A stretch of DNA of 64,000 nucleotides from Adiantum capillus-veneris (lineage: Eukaryota; Streptophyta; Polypodiopsida; Polypodiales; Pteridaceae). Below, one piece after another: positions 22,129-34,500 of the stretch. The stretch is taken from assembly GCA_014529385.2 (NCBI GenBank), contig CM043971.1, positions 28,475,709 through 28,539,708 on the forward strand, in the 5' to 3' direction. Position 1 is the first letter of the stretch. Each line of letters opens with the position of its first letter. The notes beneath the pieces were generated by a model, which saw only the letters and a list, made by a program, of their open reading frames with translations, ran no database searches and was not told the origin of the DNA. The position numbers and the translations under genes are program-made.

Positions 22129-22346
22129 CATTGGAATACTAGTATATCCACAACAACAAAGAAGGATCATTTCTTGCAATCAAGTAATCGTTCACCCGTT
22201 CTCTCAGACTCTTAGCCTCTTCATTTAGTCACTATGTTTCGTCCATCACTTGCAAGTCACTATGCACATTGCACTCTAAGACTGATCAAGTCTTGATTGA
22301 CAACTAGCAAGTGGCAAAATACACATGTGGATAGGACTACCCTTCC
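20395..22346. other. No gene recognised
   Basis: Contains a 34-bp tandem duplication (21248-21322) and a GA tract (about 22075-22127). Small frames at 20839-21030 and 21599-21913 have no motifs. Confidence 0.35.
21248..21322. repeat. 34-bp tandem duplication
   Basis: The unit starting CATTTGCTTGATGCTCTTTA occurs at 21248 and 21282 with no difference seen, and a third partial copy begins at 21316. Confidence 0.9.
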
Positions 22347-22682
<336 letters not shown>

Positions 22683-22684
22683 AC

Positions 22685-22696
22685 TGGTATTAGAGC
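22685..22696 (+). other. Primer binding site, initiator-Met tRNA type
   Basis: TGGTATTAGAGC, two bases after the 5' LTR. It differs at one base from the standard plant copia site TGGTATCAGAGC. Confidence 0.85.
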
Positions 22697-23238
22697 CTTG
22701 GCGGCCTCAGCTTGAGTCGAAACGACGTGGGAGCAGCGCTTGCAGAGGGGGAAGCAAGCATGTTGACGTGCATCAAAGCAAGAGAACTCAGCATCAATAG
22801 AATCACCTTGGCATGCTGAAAAAATCTCGACACTCAAGTGATCGCTAATTCGAACTCTACAGCCCACTGCAGGGAGATCTCACCATCGCGCTGTTTCTAC
22901 ATTATAGAGAGCTACAAAACTCGTTTTTTCTTTTGTTTTCACACTAGTTATTTAGTTGTCCACTTATTTAATTCCTTTAAGAGCCCATTCACACCCTCAT
23001 TCATACACTCGGTGATTGGATAGAAAATTGGTACTTAATCTTGAAGGTTTAAATAGAAAGTTTCAAACCAGCAGTAACATCTAGGAAATATTTTTCCAAG
23101 TAACATCAAGGAAGTATTTTTTTAGATTATAGAAAACTGACAAGTCTTTGCTCGAAGCACAATTTGCTAACGGTGGTGTGGACAATCCAATTGTATTCGA
23201 CAATGGCATTCAACATCAAACTCTTTTTCCTATTTATC

Positions 23239-24066
23239 ATGGCATCAAAGGTGGATAAATTCAACGGATCCGGCTTCCACACCTAGAAAATCAAAGTGAA
23301 GGAATATTTGATGCGCAAAAATTTGTGCCTCTATTAGCTGACGAAGCAAGAACATCCATTGCAGTTACCAGAGCGTTATCTTTCTAGCAACAATGTAAGG
23401 ATGAACAAGCATTAGGTATTATTCTGCACTTCTCTCAAAGATTATTTTATTCATTATTTGGATGACATGCAATCTACAAATGCTGCTTGGATGGAACTAG
23501 AGAAAGTGTTTGGTCCTAAATCCAAATACTCCAAAATGAGCCTTAAAACGGAGTTGTGTTCTCTTTCAATGCGTGATGATGAAAATATTGCAGCTTTAGC
23601 TAACAGACTGAAAGGCATCGGCACTAAGCTAATTTATGTTGAAGCTCCTGTCCCAGATGAAGATCTTATAGCCGTTTTTTTGAATAGCCTACCTGCAAAA
23701 TTTTGTCAAAATTATCACTATTTCAAAGGAGAAGGATCCACTACCTTCTTTGGATGGTATTGCTAACTCATTGCAAGAAGACGAGAAACAATTAGTTCTT
23801 TTGTACCGACTGCATATGTAGCTCGTGGTTGCACTTCAATTGCAAATTCAACCAGGCCTACTACCAACACTAGACCTTGTGCCATATGTGGATGCAACAA
23901 TCATCAAACCAAGGATTGTTTCAGCAAAAATCCTTGCATCCACTGTGGAAAGACCAATCATCCTTTAGATAAATGCTTTAAGAAGAATAAGCGACAGATC
24001 AACATGGTTGAAGGTGATGAAGATGGTGAAGCACCAATGCTTCTCGTAGAAAGTGATGTCCTGTAG
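23239..24066 (+). pseudogene. Copia-type Gag pseudogene with two zinc knuckles
   Basis: The frame opens MASKVDKFNGSGFHT, the usual start of copia Gag, where the expected Trp codon is now TAG. It has further stops before 23458. A clean stretch follows to 23763 (AWMELEKVFGPKSKYSKMSL, ENIAALANRLKGIGTKLIYV, DLIAVFLNSLPAKF), the UBN2-like capsid region. A frame change near 23745-23800 is followed by two CX2CX4HX4C knuckles (23878-23919, CAICGCNNHQTKDC; 23935-23976, CIHCGKTNHPLDKC). The frame ends at TAG 24064-24066, without continuing into protease. Inactive as it stands. Confidence 0.85.
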
Positions 24067-24329
24067 TTTTTAGTTTGTCTTTATTTTTCCTTTTATGTCA
24101 CCCATTTGTCAATAATTGTACGGGTTATAGACACTGCCACACACCAATGGTAAGACCACCCTTTTTTTTGTTTGATTATGAGTTCTGGTTTGTCTCACAC
24201 TGATAGTTGTTTGAGGGAAGTGCACACACACACCTATGTTATTGTCAAGGGGGAGACTTCTACTCATAGTTTCAGGTGATTGAACTCTGCCATGGTCTGT
24301 CTTGAGTCCATTGTCAGTGGTTTGGGCTT

Positions 24330-24339
24330 GAGGGGGGGT
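24330..24339 (+). other. Polypurine tract of copia-type element
   Basis: GAGGGGGGGT immediately before the 3' LTR start TGTTGGG. Confidence 0.75.
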
Positions 24340-24604
24340 TGTTGGGTATGCAAGCCCCAATTTGGTCCGGTGTGTCAACTGTGGGAACAAGCCTTAAGGC
24401 ATGCAGAGGAAAGCCCAGTTTGCAGTTGAGTTTGCATGGACAATCTTTTATTCTATATATTGTAAAGAGATTGCTAACTAATTGATATAGCAACATTATG
24501 TTTTCAACTGTGTCAAACTGCTCTCTCTCTCCCCCCCCCCTCTCTCCATCTTGTTTCTGCACCTCGCCATGGTTGCATGCCATTATCCTCCCTAGGCTTC
24601 ATCA
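24340..24604 (+). repeat. 3' LTR of copia-type element
   Basis: 265 bp, nearly the same as 22347-22682 except for the much shorter CT tract and scattered substitutions. Confidence 0.9.
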
Positions 24605-26391
24605 CTTCCAACTAAGACAGAGGTAATGGTAGTTTCCTAGTCTATGTTTGACATGATATTGTCATTTCCTTTTATACTAGTAGCAATAGAGCAATATTTT
24701 TGGGTACATCGGTTTAGTCTTTACTAGCTAGAAAGCGTGCTGCAATTGCATGTTGCAGTTGCTTACTTTCTTTGCCACAAGCCAGTAGCAGCCCAATGTT
24801 TTATCAGCAGGACAAGTCAAAAGACCAACGTTTTTACATGACATGACCTCGTTGTTGTCTTTATCATTGTCGTCGACAAGACCCATCGGTACCCCATTGT
24901 CGTCTTCATCGACGTCGACATAGATCTTGTAGTACCATCTCGTCAACATAGACCCAACAAGACCTCATTGTTTGTTCAATATTTGATAGTAGACATAAGA
25001 CATATCATTTAAGGTTGGTGCAGTAAGTGTAATGTTTTTGTTCAAAAAGTTTAATCTTTTAATGAGTTGTTTTGTGATGTGTTTTGATTTGATAAGTAAA
25101 GTTTTTCATTATTGTTTATGAGCATGCCATTATTTGTTATTTAGAGAAAAATCCATTTTATATGTGTCTTAAATCCCATGTGGGAAGCCTACTAAGTAGG
25201 TGGCTTGTATCATTTGTTTTGAGATTAAGACTTGTATCAATTTACAAGGGAAATGCTATCTCTTTGGTGACAAATTACATTGAATCTATTGGTTTATTTT
25301 AATACATTATTCATTTTATTTGTTGCTTTTTATGGTGGTTTGTTCTCTCAAATGAACACACAATACAATCCACACTTTTGTTAATTTGCAATTCAACATG
25401 TATTTTCACAAAAGCATGCGCTTCTAAAATTGTCATGTTTCTGGTATGCATAAAACATTCCGTACAAAATAGGGGGGATGGCTCATTGCGGGAACGTCTA
25501 TATCTTGTCTGTATGTAGGGGGGTAGGTTAGCATGCTAGATACCATAAAAAGGGGGGTTTCTCTAATGTGGATGCACGCAAGTGACATCCCCCTATTACA
25601 AATAGTGAATCCCCGGGGGTAGAGACTCCGTAGGCACTCCCATACATACACATAGTTTGACCAAAACCCATCTAAACCAAGCCATATTTGAAAACCCAAA
25701 AAGTTCAACAAAAAATCTCAGAAAATATGATGGAAAAATTGGGGAAAACCTTTCCCTTTTGCATATGTATAAGCAAGGAATCGCAGCGCATAGTCTACCC
25801 TTGACTAGCTGCACCACAGGGAACTGCACACAACATAGCTTCCATACCTCAAACGAAGATGAAGAGAGGTCAATATTCAGAGCTAAGCATCCACTTTCAT
25901 CAGCCCATTAAGGAGAGAGACACTCTCAACTCACCACACCAAGCTCTCACAAGGCAAGAGGGACACCCCTACACCAAAACCCCCACCCTTCACCGCAGGC
26001 TGCACGACAACACATGCTTCCGTCTTCACATATGAAAACTCCCACTCACTGACAACCCCAAGCTGATGAAATATCAGTTTTTGTTCATAGTTTTAAAGCA
26101 CCTACTCACTCCTTGAAGTCTCGACACTTCTATGTACAAAAACAACAAAACTATATACCCCACACAACTGGCCCGCATGTGTAGAGACATCTGGCACAAA
26201 CCACCTTTGTACAATTTTTAGAAGCATGCTTTATGTATATCCAAGGTAAAAAAAACATTAAAAAGTACTTCTCAAAGTCTTTGGGGTAGTCTGCACCATT
26301 TCACCAAAACACATCACATATTGGCCCCCAACAAGTATGGAACACTTTCAAGTGTTTCATGTACATTTCTTGCTTCATCACATGATTCTTG
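24605..26391. other. No gene recognised
   Basis: A/T-rich sequence with small unconvincing frames, including an Asp-rich minus-strand frame at 24728-24949 coded by GTCGTC-like repeats. G runs occur near 25460-25620. The right end (26300-26391) adjoins a gypsy integrase fragment and may contain its downstream LTR start. Confidence 0.35.
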
Positions 26392-26943
26392 TCACATAAG
26401 GCTTGAGCCTATGACCCCATTAACTCTTGTCTTATGCATCTCTCCATCCAAGGCTTTGGTTTGATAGATTCCATTATCATACACCTCATGCACCACAAAA
26501 GGACCTTCCCACTTTGCCTTGAAATTTGTTTGAAAGGTGTTGTCCAAAGGACTATTATACCTCATAACCAACATGCCCTCATATAGCCCTTTTGCCTTTA
26601 ATTTTTTATTGAATACATCAATCCTTCTTTTTCCCAAGTATTCATAGTATCGGGCACTTTCTCTATCCAACAAGAGGCTATGCATAGATGCCAATCTCTC
26701 CTTTACATGCTCCTCCTTAACCAAACTATGCTTCAAAATGAATTCCAATGAAGGAAGCATCACATTACCAGGCATTACACTGAGGCGGTCTGGGGCAGGA
26801 AACAAGAGAGGCGACCTCTCTTGTTCCTCCATTACATGCTCCTCCTTAACCAAACTATGCTTCAAAATGAACTCCAATGAAGGAAGCATCACATTACCGG
26901 GCATTACACTAAGGCGGTCTCGGGCGGACAACAAGAGAGGCAA
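26392..26943 (-). pseudogene. Gypsy integrase C-terminal fragment with internal duplication
   Basis: The C-terminal half (residues about 100-183) reads as the end of a Ty3/gypsy integrase: ASMHSLLLDRESARYYEYLG, KGLYEGMLVMRYNSPLDNTF, KAKWEGPFVVHEVYDNGIYQ, then EMHKTRVNG. The N-terminal half is two copies of a 43-codon segment containing RLSVMPGNVMLPSLEFILKH. The catalytic core is missing, so this is a truncated fragment, related to but distinct from the element at the right edge of the window. Confidence 0.8.
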
Positions 26944-26945
26944 CC
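26705..26945. repeat. 129-bp in-frame tandem duplication
   Basis: The segment starting ACATGCTCCTCC at 26705 repeats at 26834 with only a few base changes. 129 bp is 43 codons, so the frame is kept. Confidence 0.9.
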
Positions 26946-29535
26946 TCTAAACACCCCTCAGGGCTCCCGTGCTGCTCAATTGGTGCTGGGGAAACCACAA
27001 TAAAGAAACAACAACAACACACCCACAACCAAACAAGTGAAGGGGCACCACCTAGTTATGGTATGCAAACTAGGACGCTAGAGAGATTTTGTCACAACCA
27101 AGAAGATGCGCCACAAAACACACACAAACAATCCCACACCAAATGGAGTAGAGGGAGCTAAAACAAAGAGAAGAGAGAGAGAGAGAGGAATGGAACTTGT
27201 ATAATAGCTTGTTTGTGACTTGCAAATGGAGATGGTTCGTTATGATGCTATCGTAGATCTTGTACAATACTAACTCAATGCTTAGTGAATGCTAAACATT
27301 GCCAACACACACACACTATCTTAGGGTGTGAGAGACCTCTCAACACAATACCCTCTTACAATGGATACAAAACTGGCAATGAAAACACACTAAAATACTT
27401 TTTCAAACAAGATCAAATGATAGAAACTTAAAATACACAAGTCACTTTGAATTCACCAAACCGTATTGCACAAGTGAAAGGACGAAAATTTAAACGTCGA
27501 ATCATGCATTTGATGCACCAAACCTCAATTTATTGATGATGGAGGAACATATACAATAGTAGTTTTGAGATTTTGAACTTACGTTCTCTCACTTGCAATG
27601 TGTAGCTTGAAAGCTTCTCTCACACCAAAAGTGAAGCTCACAAAGTGATTGCTACGCCTAAGTCTCTCCTCAGGCATAGAGCGTTGGGGTGCTATTGGAG
27701 ATATTGCAGGTTGTTTTACAAGAAGGAGAGGGGCCTATTTATAGGCTAGATACCCTTATTAATATTATTTGTAAATCCTAATTTACAAGCTAGCAAATCA
27801 AATTATGATTTTTTCTACATATCAAAATATTGCGGGCCTTCTTTGTCTGGTTGAGTCATGGATGTGGGCTAAAAAAAGAGCATTATTGATGGTAGATAAG
27901 GTGAAAGTAGAGTTGAGAGAGAGAGAGAGAGAGAGAGAGAGTTACTATGCACATGTCTTGAGGTGAGGCGTCTTTTATGGTTAGGTCAATGGCGATTTTG
28001 TGTTAGTATGTTAGTGGTTAGTGTTAGTAATCACTAGAAAGGTAATGATATATTTACAATGGGTAGAATGAGATGGATGGTTGAAGTAAGATGATTGAAT
28101 GAAGTGAGGAAATCCTTGTGATGGTGAAGCTTGAAGAAGTTTCGGACTTACTTGTGTAGGTTCTCAAAATGACTATCGACCCTCTTCTTCTTCTTCTTTT
28201 CTTTATGCCACCGTCATCAAGGTTGATTACCAAGATGAAAATGGCAATTGGGTTGATGAGATCTCTCAATTTGCAGATGTTAAGCATGGTTTACATCTTG
28301 AATTGTATGTATATAGAGAAGGGGTAAGATGGAATTGTACTTTGGTGGTAATAGAGAGAGGCATAGAGATGGTGTATATACATGTAGAGCTCATATGAGA
28401 GCTTGGAAGTAAGAGGGGGGGTTAATGGTGAAGAAGGTGAGAGAAACCATGGAAGGTGCAGGTTTGAGTGAGGGATTGAGAGGAATGAGTGTGTGTGTGT
28501 GTAGAAGTGTGGAAAGAGGTGAGAGAAGACTATGGGCTACTTGTGAGAAAAGTGGGGAGACTGGGGTCCAATAAAAAAATCATACCTCACCGGTGGTAGC
28601 TCCAAAAATTATGAAAATGTTTGAGGTGATTATTCAGCTCTTGTTCCATATTTTTTCTTTTAATCACTGATTCAAATTTGGAGTGGAGATGGATATAAAA
28701 AACTCCACAAAAATGCCTATTTTTCTTCATAAAAAAGTCTTTAGTGGCCCCCCTTTTGTTGAATTTGCATATGGCTCCAAAGGTGAGCCCCTCCTTGCAT
28801 GAGAGCGCGACCTAATTTATTCTTAGAGGTTTGAAAATATGCATGGTTGTGGATTATGCATAAATATAATATATGGATATGATGAAAAAAGACGGGCTAG
28901 TATATATAAAGAATTCATGGAATCTAGAATAGTGTGGGATAAATATATGAAAATATAGGGAATGAAATGAGGAGTGTTCTCATTTGTTTTATTGATGTAT
29001 ATTTATTTACAAAAAGTAAGAATAAATATTTATAGAAAATAGAAATTTAGTGAAAAGGCAATGACTGATGGTGGAAGGTATTTTTTGAGGTTTTTCCTTG
29101 GAGTGGATTCACACCAAAAATAAGAGAAGCTTGCATGAAATTAGTATTTATAGAATACATAGGTAAGAAAGATTATGGTAATGGTGAGTAAATGTACATA
29201 GCATACATAGGCAAATAACGCACAACTAGGTAGAAATATTTAAATAAATACCAAAATAATGATGAAAATTCCCTATATTTAGGTCTTATGTACAATGAAA
29301 TATTTACACACAAATGGACCATAATATAATTTTTTATTTTATTTTATTTATTTTATTGGCTCAACTAGCTAAGTGACTAGCTAATTGAGGGTTTCTAAGG
29401 AGATATGGAAAAAGTCCCCTAACTCACACACGCCTATGTACAATGAAAGGGTGAGGATAACCACAGTGTTTGAGTGATTTTATAGGGTGAGGTAGCTCAC
29501 TATGGCAATTTTGAATAGCCAAAAAATGGCTATCA
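26946..29535. other. Non-coding, probably partly LTR of a minus-strand gypsy element
   Basis: No convincing coding frame. A GA tract lies at about 27918-27942. The right edge (GGCTATCA at 29528-29535, followed by a C/T tract) matches the LTR/polypurine junction at 62331, so an LTR probably ends here. Its left limit could not be found. Confidence 0.35.
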
Positions 29536-29547
29536 TTAGCCTCCCCT
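29536..29547 (-). other. Polypurine tract next to an LTR edge
   Basis: On minus this reads AGGGGAGGCTAA followed by TGATAGCC, the same junction as at 62332. This marks the 3' end of a minus-strand gypsy copy whose interior continues to the right. Confidence 0.5.
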
Positions 29548-29943
29548 AGATAATGGTACATTCATGTACCATTTACCAGACCGCACAACATGTAGATCTT
29601 GTAACGTTTGTCTTTGTCTACTTTCATATTTTCTGAAGGACCTTTGTTGTATGACTAGAAAACCTTGTGTGCTATGAAAGACTCTCTCTAGAGCCAACAA
29701 CATGATGTAATTAAGTGGCTGAGTAAACCACCTCCATTAACAAAATTCCATAAGCACCCCCCAAGATCAAATATCTTGAAATTTCTTTCCCAAAGAGAGA
29801 TGTATGGTGTGGAATCACTTATTGAATTTGGATGAAGAAACTTGTAGCTCTTATTGCTATCCATCATTGCTTCCACCACTATGAATGTGATATAAAATAT
29901 AGGTTGCTCTTCCTCTTGGGTAAAGTTGATTTATCTACTACGA

Positions 29944-30236
29944 TGTTAACCCTCACGGCTCACGGACACCCATCACCTACGATGGACGCGTATTATGTAT
30001 TTGGTAGAGTCAGGTACCGGGCTTGTCGGTCCAATAGGGAAAGGTAGAGTGATCGCCGATGAGAGGCGCACTTTAACTTGGACATTCAAGGGATTAGTTG
30101 GTTAAGCATGGGCGCCCAAGTGTGAATGGGGTGAGCTCCTATAAAAGCCAACTAAACCTAATTTTTACTCATTCTCTCATTTGTGCAATAGAAGAGTGCT
30201 CTTGCTCCATCTCCATCTTCTTCTTCTTCACCTCCT

Positions 30237-30284
<48 letters not shown>

Positions 30285-30529
30285 TGTGTGTGCGATCGAG
30301 CATTACGAAGGCACGACGGCGGCGAAGCGGTTGAGCGCGGCATGACTGCAGCTTCTTCTTCATCGCGGCGAGGAATCCACCACGAAGGGGAGCGTAGAGC
30401 GGTGAGTGACACACCCTTTGTTTTCTTGAGCTTGCTAGTTTAGGCTTGTTGTGTGCTTGGAGCCGTTTGTGGCTCGCACACGGTGTATCGGCAAGTCCCT
30501 TGCTCCGACAGTGCGGCAAGGAGCGCACA
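29944..30529 (+). repeat. 5' LTR of the Gag-protease element
   Basis: 586 bp with TG...CA ends. It contains a TATA box at 30140-30147 and a TG then GA tract (about 30236-30280) downstream of it, probably in the transcribed leader. Confidence 0.95.
30140..30147 (+). promoter_or_regulatory. Predicted LTR TATA box
   Basis: TATAAAAG in the 5' LTR, conserved in the 3' LTR at 38947-38954. Transcription would start about 30 bp downstream; this is inferred from the motif alone. Confidence 0.6.
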
Positions 30530-30533
30530 TTTT

Positions 30534-30552
30534 TGGCGCCGCTGTCGGGGAT
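30534..30552 (+). other. Primer binding site, tRNA-Asp type
   Basis: TGGCGCCGCTGTCGGGGAT begins four bases after the 5' LTR. It matches the complement of the plant tRNA-Asp 3' end at 17 of 19 positions. Confidence 0.85.
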
Positions 30553-30649
30553 ATGCCCTACACTAAGCTCGGTTAGCACTTTACGCTTCTTTGTGGTGCA
30601 ATTTCTATCATAGGAAAGGCAGGGAAGGAGTGTGTGGAGATTTCTGTTT

Positions 30650-30915
30650 TTTGCGTTTTCTGCATTTGCTGTCAAGTTTCAATTTTTGCTATTGTCTGCG
30701 TTATTTCAATTTCTGCAATTTCTGCATTTTCAAGTTCGGCGTTTTCAATTTCTGCAATTTTCTGCATTTCTGCGTTTTTTAAATTTTCTGCAATTTCTGC
30801 ATTTTCTGCATTTCTGCGTTTTTTCTGCAATTTTTGCATTTCTGCATTTCTGCGTTTTTCAATTTTCTGCATTTCTGCATTTTCAATTTCTGCGTTTTCA
30901 AATTCTGTATTTTCT
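30650..30915 (+). repeat. Degenerate TTTCTGCAT repeats in the element leader
   Basis: About 265 bp made of imperfect units on the theme TTTTCTGCATTTCTGCG/TTTCAATTTCTGCAA. It lies between the primer site and the main ORF, strongly T-rich on plus. It is followed by an A-rich stretch (30920-31010) and five GCCCAA hexamers (31104-31136). Confidence 0.8.
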
Positions 30916-31518
30916 GTATTAAAAAAAAAATATATATATATAAAAAAGCTGGAAAAAAAAAATTTCTGAAAAAAATAAATAATAAAAAAATAATAATTTC
31001 GGAAATAAAAAACGCGAGTGAGCGGGCGGCGAAAATAAAAAACGTGACTCTTAAAACGGACGGGTTGGTTTGTATAAAAGATAGATCGGGATCAGGATCA
31101 TTTGCCCAAGCCCAAGCCCAAGCCCAAGCCCAGGCCTCAGTCCTCAGTCTAATGATATATACTAGACTCACTCTTATATATATACCCTACTCCCTCAAGA
31201 GAGAATGAGAGCATGTGGGACAAGTCCTCCACTCTCCTCCTTTCTCTTCCCACTTGCACCCTTAGACTTTCTAGTTTGGGCCTAGTTCCCTACTGGAAAT
31301 TGACAGTTTTAGGGATTCCGAGGGCATAGAGTGACCAAACGGAGGGCTGTAAAGCACGGCACGACCCTCTGACCGATACACTCGTTTCGAGCTATCACAC
31401 GGCCCATTCCATGACACGCTCTAAAAAATCTAGCAAAAAAACAAACAAAAAACACGCTAAAAACTAGTCACAAGGCCTCCTAGAGCAGCTTTTTTACACC
31501 TTAGGGTATCAAAAGCAC

Positions 31519-34500
31519 ATGCACTTACGCTCTGGGCGGGTGCTAGAACACGAGCATATTGAGGGTGCCTCTGTTCATACGGACACCCATTACCCATCCA
31601 CGATAAGCTCTAGACCCTCAGCGGGGACACAAGGTAGCACCACCCAAGACCCTAAAATAGCCGCTAGTGATTCCTCCTCCGACTCAGAAATCATGGAAGC
31701 ATACCCTACCCAAAACACTGAGAGAGAAGGCCATGCACCTCCCAAAGCTCCACAGCCTAGTACTAGTATGTTTAGCCGTTTCATGGAAACATTAGGTAGA
31801 GCTACTCGCTCGGAACCTGATGCAAATGAAGCACACGAAGGGGGTGGGGAAGTGGACTCTCCTTTCACATCGCACGTGGACCCCACACCCCCAAAGAGTG
31901 TCCATGTGGATATCCTACCAACTTCTTACCAAGAAGGTCCTGTTGAGCTGCCTCCTTCAGAAGTTCCCTCTAGAGTACCGTTGGTGACAAGTAAAACCAC
32001 GGGGAGCAACATTGCTTCTACCTCACAAGAAACCATTAACACGTCGACTCTAGAAGGATTGTTCATTAATGATCATTGGACATACGAACTCCACACTGAG
32101 GTGTTGACGGATCTACACTCTGGCCACGCCTACCATGTAGGATGGATAGAGATTGTACAATCCACCTCTAGTGCCACGAGCATCGAAGATCAACAGAAAA
32201 TGATCTGTAATGTTATCCATGGCATTATTCAATCAGAAAGGCAAAACCGAGGGGTAAATATACTCTCAACTGGCCCCATGAGATTTTTGGATACGAGCAA
32301 GGCTCAACAGCCTACCCTATCACAAATGGAGACTCCTCTAATGAGCCGCATGGACCCATCTTACGTCATTTCACCTGGGGTCCCTATGCAATCTGAGCCT
32401 CCGAGCGAAAACTTTAGCTTCCCTAACTTGGCTCAACCCTCTATCAAGGAAAACACAATGCTCACTCCAGGGATAAGCCTGACAGAGAATGTACCGATGA
32501 CATCTACGGTTAGCGCAGTGCCACTACCTAGTGTCGTAGTACCTAATATGGGGCCTCGACCGTATGTGCCTCTAGCCCCTTATGCACACATGGCCTCCAC
32601 ACCTCCAATTGTACCACTTGCTTATGCTCCTCGAGTGCCGCTCCCTAGCCCTTATCCGAGTGGACCTATGCCCGGTTATGTTCCATATCCTGCATCATCC
32701 ATACATATGCCAAGACCGGTACCCGTCCCTCTCCCACATATGATTCCAAGAGTACCTCCACCGGCCCTGCCTCCTCACATAGGTGACTTGGCAGCGTTTG
32801 CTCAAACCATAGGTCGATCTATCGCGGAAAATATGCGTCACGCATCTGATAGAGAGCCTAGAAGTAAGGCAGTACAAATTGCCAAACTCACGCAAAAATT
32901 CAATGGGGATGAAGAAGCTAGGAAACACATTGAAGTGTTTGAACAAGTATGTGATTCCTTAGGGGAACGCAACGAACTACATAAGTGCAATGCCTTAAGC
33001 TTGACATTAAGTGGGAAGGCTGGAGATTGGTATAGGACCCTAAGGGTGGACGAGAAAACAATCTACCCTACCCTTCGAAGGTTGTTTCTAAAGGAGTACA
33101 TACGAGAAGGTGTGCTTTGGGGTGTAGCATCTCAGCTACAGAAGGCCGAACGTAAGGAAGGAGAGTCAGTAAGGGACTTCATTAGTCGTCTAAAGCACTT
33201 AAACTCTCGTTGCCCTGTAAATGAGCGCTTCAACAATAACCAACTGCTTGATCGATTCATTCGAGGGTTGAGGAATGAAGGAATCTATAATGGACTAGTG
33301 ATTAGAGGTATCACAACCTGGGAAGATGTCACTGCCAATGCAATCCAATTAGAGGACAACTTGATGATAGCAGGAATGAGGGTGTCTACTGACACGAGAT
33401 CCACTAGCTCACAAGCCATTGAGTATGAACCCATGACTGCAAAGCCCATTGCCAATGAGCCAAAGGTATTTGAGACATTCTTGACAGACCTCACCAAGGC
33501 AATCCAAGAGTCTCTTAAGGATAATCGACCCCCTCAAAATAGTCACATGTATCCAAGAAGGGAGCAACAATGGTGTTCCATTTGCTTAGGTCCACATAGC
33601 ACTAGTGAGTGCCCTACGTTTAGAGTAAAATTTAATGGAACTTGCAACGCATGTGGTAGGTATGGTCACCAAGCTAAGGATTGTTTAATGATCAAACGTA
33701 TGATGGTAAATAGACCACCTGTAGCCTGGACGGATGCACCTCGAGCTCCTGTATTGATGCCTACTCCACCTGTTGAGCAACTACCGCAACACATGGTCCC
33801 TAGATCTCAAAATGTTGTACAAGCTACACCGCTACCACCTCCTGTGCTAGGACCGCAGCCCCCGCATCCAAGAGTCGCCCCTATGAACCAAGTGGGTTGC
33901 GAGCCATCAAATGCTTATGCAGATGGCTGTGAGGAGGAAATAGACACTAGTATTGCCTACGGACTTGATACATTGGAAGAGTGTCCTATATACTACATGG
34001 AAGATTGTTGGGGGCAAGTCAAGCCGGTTTATCAAGCTGCTGCTCTCGCATCCAGAGGTCAAAATATCAACACCCAGGCTAGGAGGCCACCTCTTCAATG
34101 CTACGAGTGTGGTGGACCACATCGAGCAGCGGAGTGCCCTATTAGGCTGCAAAAGAATGCTGCACAGATGCAAGTGAATCAAGGGAGCACGTCTGCAATG
34201 CCAATACTCACATGTAATCGTTGTGGCATAGATCACTTGATTGCCCAATGCCCCTATAACCCAAATGCGCCTAAAATCACACCCCTGAATTTGGTCAAAA
34301 TTGCTAGTGTGACATCACCAATACCACCCGTCGCACCCGCTTATGCGATTACACGGTCCATGCTTCAAGGGCCAGGCCATATCCTCGAAGAGAGAGATAC
34401 CGCGTCAGTTATCCAAGCAAAGAAAAAGAAGACACGAAGGAAGAAGTCGCAGAATACGGAAAATTCAAAGCCAAGTTCCAAAACAAACATAGGAACAGGA

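Noticed and set aside
30169-30675. 168-codon minus-strand frame across the 5' LTR
   Set aside because: It lies antisense over LTR, TG/GA tract and primer site. The 3' LTR frame differs, so it is fortuitous.
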